Below, piece after piece: positions 4,470 through 5,592 of a DNA stretch of 5,592 bases. Source of the DNA: Opitutaceae bacterium (GTDB lineage: Bacteria; Verrucomicrobiota; Verrucomicrobiia; Opitutales; Opitutaceae); assembly GCA_005786775.1 (NCBI GenBank), contig SYDD01000096.1, forward strand, positions 1-5,592, in the 5' to 3' direction. Under the pieces are notes generated by a model. It did not search any database. It was given only the letters and a program-made list of their open reading frames with translations, and had not been told where the DNA came from. Each line of letters starts with the position of its first letter. The stretch's first letter is position 1. A program made the translations under genes and the position numbers.

Positions 4470-5360
4470 ATGCTCTCCCGCCGCACCTTCACCTCCGGCC
4501 TGCTGCTGGCCGGCCTCGTCGCCCTCACCCCGGCCGCGGCCGCCGAAGCCCGCGTCCTGTACGACAAGGCTTCGCCCTTCGGCCCGGTCATCGTGACCGA
4601 GGAGGAGGGGCTGCGTACCCTCTGGTTCGAACGCGGTGGCGCCCGCCAGAGCGTCATCAAAATGGGCGATCCGGCGCACCTGGAGCTGCCTTACGCCGCC
4701 ACCGCCTTCACCGGCCTCGCCTTCGCCCCCCAGCCCACCCGCGTGCTCGTGGTGGGGCTCGGCGGCGGGTCGCTCCCGATGTTCCTCCGGCATTATTACC
4801 CGGAGGCGGTCATCGACGCCGTGGACATCAATCCCGACGTCGTGAAGGTTGCCCGGGAGTTTTTGGGCTTCAAGGAGGACGCCAAGATGAAGGGCATCGT
4901 CGCCGACGGCCGGGCCTTCATCGAACAGACCAAGGAGCCCTACGATCTGATCTTCCTGGATGCGTTCGGCGCCGACAGCGTCCCCACTTCCCTGACCACG
5001 ATCGAATTCCTCACCGCCGTGCGCCGGGCCCTCAAGCCGGACGGCGTCGTGGTGGGCAACATCTGGTCCCGCGCGTGGAACCCCCTGCACGACTCGATGG
5101 TGCGGACCTATCAGGAGACGTTCAGCGAACTGTTCATCATCGATGTCCGCGGGGCCGGCAACCGGATCGTCCTCGCCCTGCCCCGCCGGGCCCCGCTCAC
5201 CGCGGAGCAGCTGGCGACCAAGGCCGGTGCGGTCGGCGTCGCGAAGAAGTTCCGCTACGATCTGGCCGAACGCGTCCGCCAGGGCTTCAACCACGCCACC
5301 GCCAAGTCTAGCGAGGGCCGGGTCCTGCGGGATGCGGAATTCGCCAAGCCCAAGCCTTAA
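4470..5360 (+). CDS. Tat-exported spermidine-synthase-like (PABS/methyltransferase-fold) protein
   Basis: A 296-residue protein with the spermidine-synthase (PABS) architecture. Residues 1 to about 25 are a twin-arginine signal: SRRTFTS at 3-9, hydrophobic GLLLAGLVALT, then an Ala-rich cleavage site. The small beta N-domain follows (about 28-78: SPFGPVIVTEEEGLRTLWF, ending HLELPY). The Rossmann methyltransferase fold begins with VLVVGLGGGSLP (92-103), then AVDINPDV with Asp119 (ribose-binding position), VADGRAF with Asp146 (adenine side), and YDLIFLDAFGADS (158-170). Classical spermidine synthases have GGGDGG and DSTDP at the corresponding sites; here they read GGGSLP and DAFGADS, so aminopropyl transfer to putrescine is doubtful. 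The pattern is closer to the PABS domain of fused MFS/spermidine-synthase-like proteins, whose function is unknown. The start at 4470 is chosen for the Tat signal; the frame is open upstream to 4248 but inside the ThuA-like gene. With 10 bp between the genes and no Shine-Dalgarno site, translational coupling is likely. No transmembrane segments other than the signal are visible. Confidence 0.88.
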   Translation: MLSRRTFTSGLLLAGLVALTPAAAAEARVLYDKASPFGPVIVTEEEGLRTLWFERGGARQSVIKMGDPAHLELPYAATAFTGLAFAPQPTRVLVVGLGGGSLPMFLRHYYPEAVIDAVDINPDVVKVAREFLGFKEDAKMKGIVADGRAFIEQTKEPYDLIFLDAFGADSVPTSLTTIEFLTAVRRALKPDGVVVGNIWSRAWNPLHDSMVRTYQETFSELFIIDVRGAGNRIVLALPRRAPLTAEQLATKAGAVGVAKKFRYDLAERVRQGFNHATAKSSEGRVLRDAEFAKPKP

Positions 5361-5592
5361 GCTCTGCAATCCGGCACGGGGTCAGGTCGTTAATCGTTAG
5401 TCGTGGCACGCCTCGGTACCCCACGCCCTCAAGCTGCTAACAACTAACGGCCTTCTCTGAGTTCCCTCGTGCAAGCGTAATGTTTGGTCCTTTTTCAGCC
5501 TGGTTTGGGGATGGGCGCAGGCGGTTACGCGGGCGGCTGCCGGCGAGCCGTCCGAGGGTGGGACAGAGAGATTCCGCGATCACACTTCTCTC
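5361..5592. other. Right-end intergenic region without a recognised gene
   Basis: These 232 bp after the PABS gene hold no coding region I can support and no tRNA or rRNA. The left half (about 5380-5450) contains the inverted heptamer repeat described separately. GGGGTCAGGTC at 5378-5388 resembles a motif I associate, from memory only, with intergenic repeats near REP-associated transposases. The right half has a T5 run (5491-5495) with no hairpin before it, a short CGGCT/AGCCG inverted repeat at 5534-5550, and otherwise ordinary GC-rich sequence that may be the upstream region of a gene outside the window. Confidence 0.5.
5388..5449. repeat. Inverted pairs of CGTTAGT-like heptamers, REP-like
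   Basis: Two adjacent heptamers, CGTTAAT (5388-5394) and CGTTAGT (5395-5401), are mirrored on the other strand by GCTAACA (5436-5442) and ACTAACG (5443-5449). The inner CGTTAGT/ACTAACG pair is perfect. A second perfect stem nests directly inside it: CGTGG (5402-5406) with CCACG (5421-5425). The patch is AT-richer than its surroundings and begins 27 bp after the stop of the PABS gene. It could be a REP-type palindromic element, a transposon end remnant, a protein-binding site, or a structured mRNA 3' end. There is no T-run, so a standard terminator is unlikely. Confidence 0.5.

Noticed and set aside
3455..4660. Upstream extension of the leftward SGNH-DUF1080 reading frame to 843 codons
   Set aside because: The frame is open only because of high GC; it runs antisense through the ThuA-like gene and encodes low-complexity Gly/Glu/Arg/Val-rich sequence. 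A full signal peptide marks the start at 3454.
4131..5369. 412-codon open frame on the minus strand opposite the ThuA-like and PABS genes
   Set aside because: Its product is biased, Gly/Glu/His/Arg-rich and without recognisable motifs, while the plus strand here encodes two clear protein families. It is a GC-driven antisense shadow.
5388..5449. Heptamer repeats read as a CRISPR array or an intrinsic terminator
   Set aside because: The units are far too short and are inverted, not regularly spaced direct repeats, so not CRISPR. No T-run follows the stem on either strand, so not a standard terminator.
5480..5592. ATG at 5480 with a frame open to the right edge
   Set aside because: Thirty-seven codons of Arg/Gly-rich sequence with no signal peptide or motif and no ribosome site; it could only be judged with sequence beyond the window.
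1..5592. tRNA, rRNA or insertion sequence with transposase
   Set aside because: No cloverleaf-like pattern, rRNA-like stretch or transposase coding sequence was found on either strand.

Overview
The window is very GC-rich, and six of its seven proteins appear to be exported. It carries an SGNH-hydrolase/DUF1080 protein, a secreted ThuA-like protein, and a secreted protein made of two ~127-residue repeats with FGVAG, NDxW and DAAL landmarks. This mix, and start codons preceded by pyrimidine-rich leaders instead of Shine-Dalgarno sites, suggests a Verrucomicrobiota chromosome, most likely Opitutales/Opitutaceae. That assignment is inferred from recognised families; there is no marker gene in the window.

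Layout. Positions 1-1544 are transcribed leftward: a secreted two-repeat protein (705-1544), a SlyD-type FKBP peptidyl-prolyl isomerase (138-626), and the first 26 codons of a further exported protein that runs off the left edge (1-80). The gaps of 78 and 57 bp each contain a GC-rich inverted repeat, so this is a loose co-directional run, not a tight operon. A 127-bp divergent gap with two inverted repeats leads to a small rightward exported protein of unknown function (1672-2103). That gene converges, with only 25 bp between stop codons, on a leftward gene for an SGNH esterase fused to a DUF1080 (3-keto-disaccharide hydrolase-like) domain (2129-3454). Across a 138-bp divergent gap, a rightward pair follows: a secreted ThuA-like protein (3593-4459) and, 10 bp later, a spermidine-synthase-like methyltransferase-fold protein with a Tat-type signal peptide (4470-5360). 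The last 232 bp (5361-5592) hold no recognisable gene. They contain an inverted arrangement of CGTTAGT-like heptamers in a comparatively AT-rich patch that looks like a dispersed repeat.

How the genes may work together. DUF1080 and ThuA-like domains are both linked in the literature to 3-keto-sugar metabolism and often occur together in Verrucomicrobiota and Planctomycetota. The divergent SGNH-DUF1080/ThuA pair is therefore best read as part of an envelope module that trims acylated or oxidised glycans. The oxidoreductase expected to make the keto-sugar is not in the window. The exported spermidine-synthase-like protein directly behind ThuA is the oddest element: its fold normally uses (decarboxylated) S-adenosylmethionine, a cytoplasmic cofactor, and the aminopropyltransferase signature positions are replaced.
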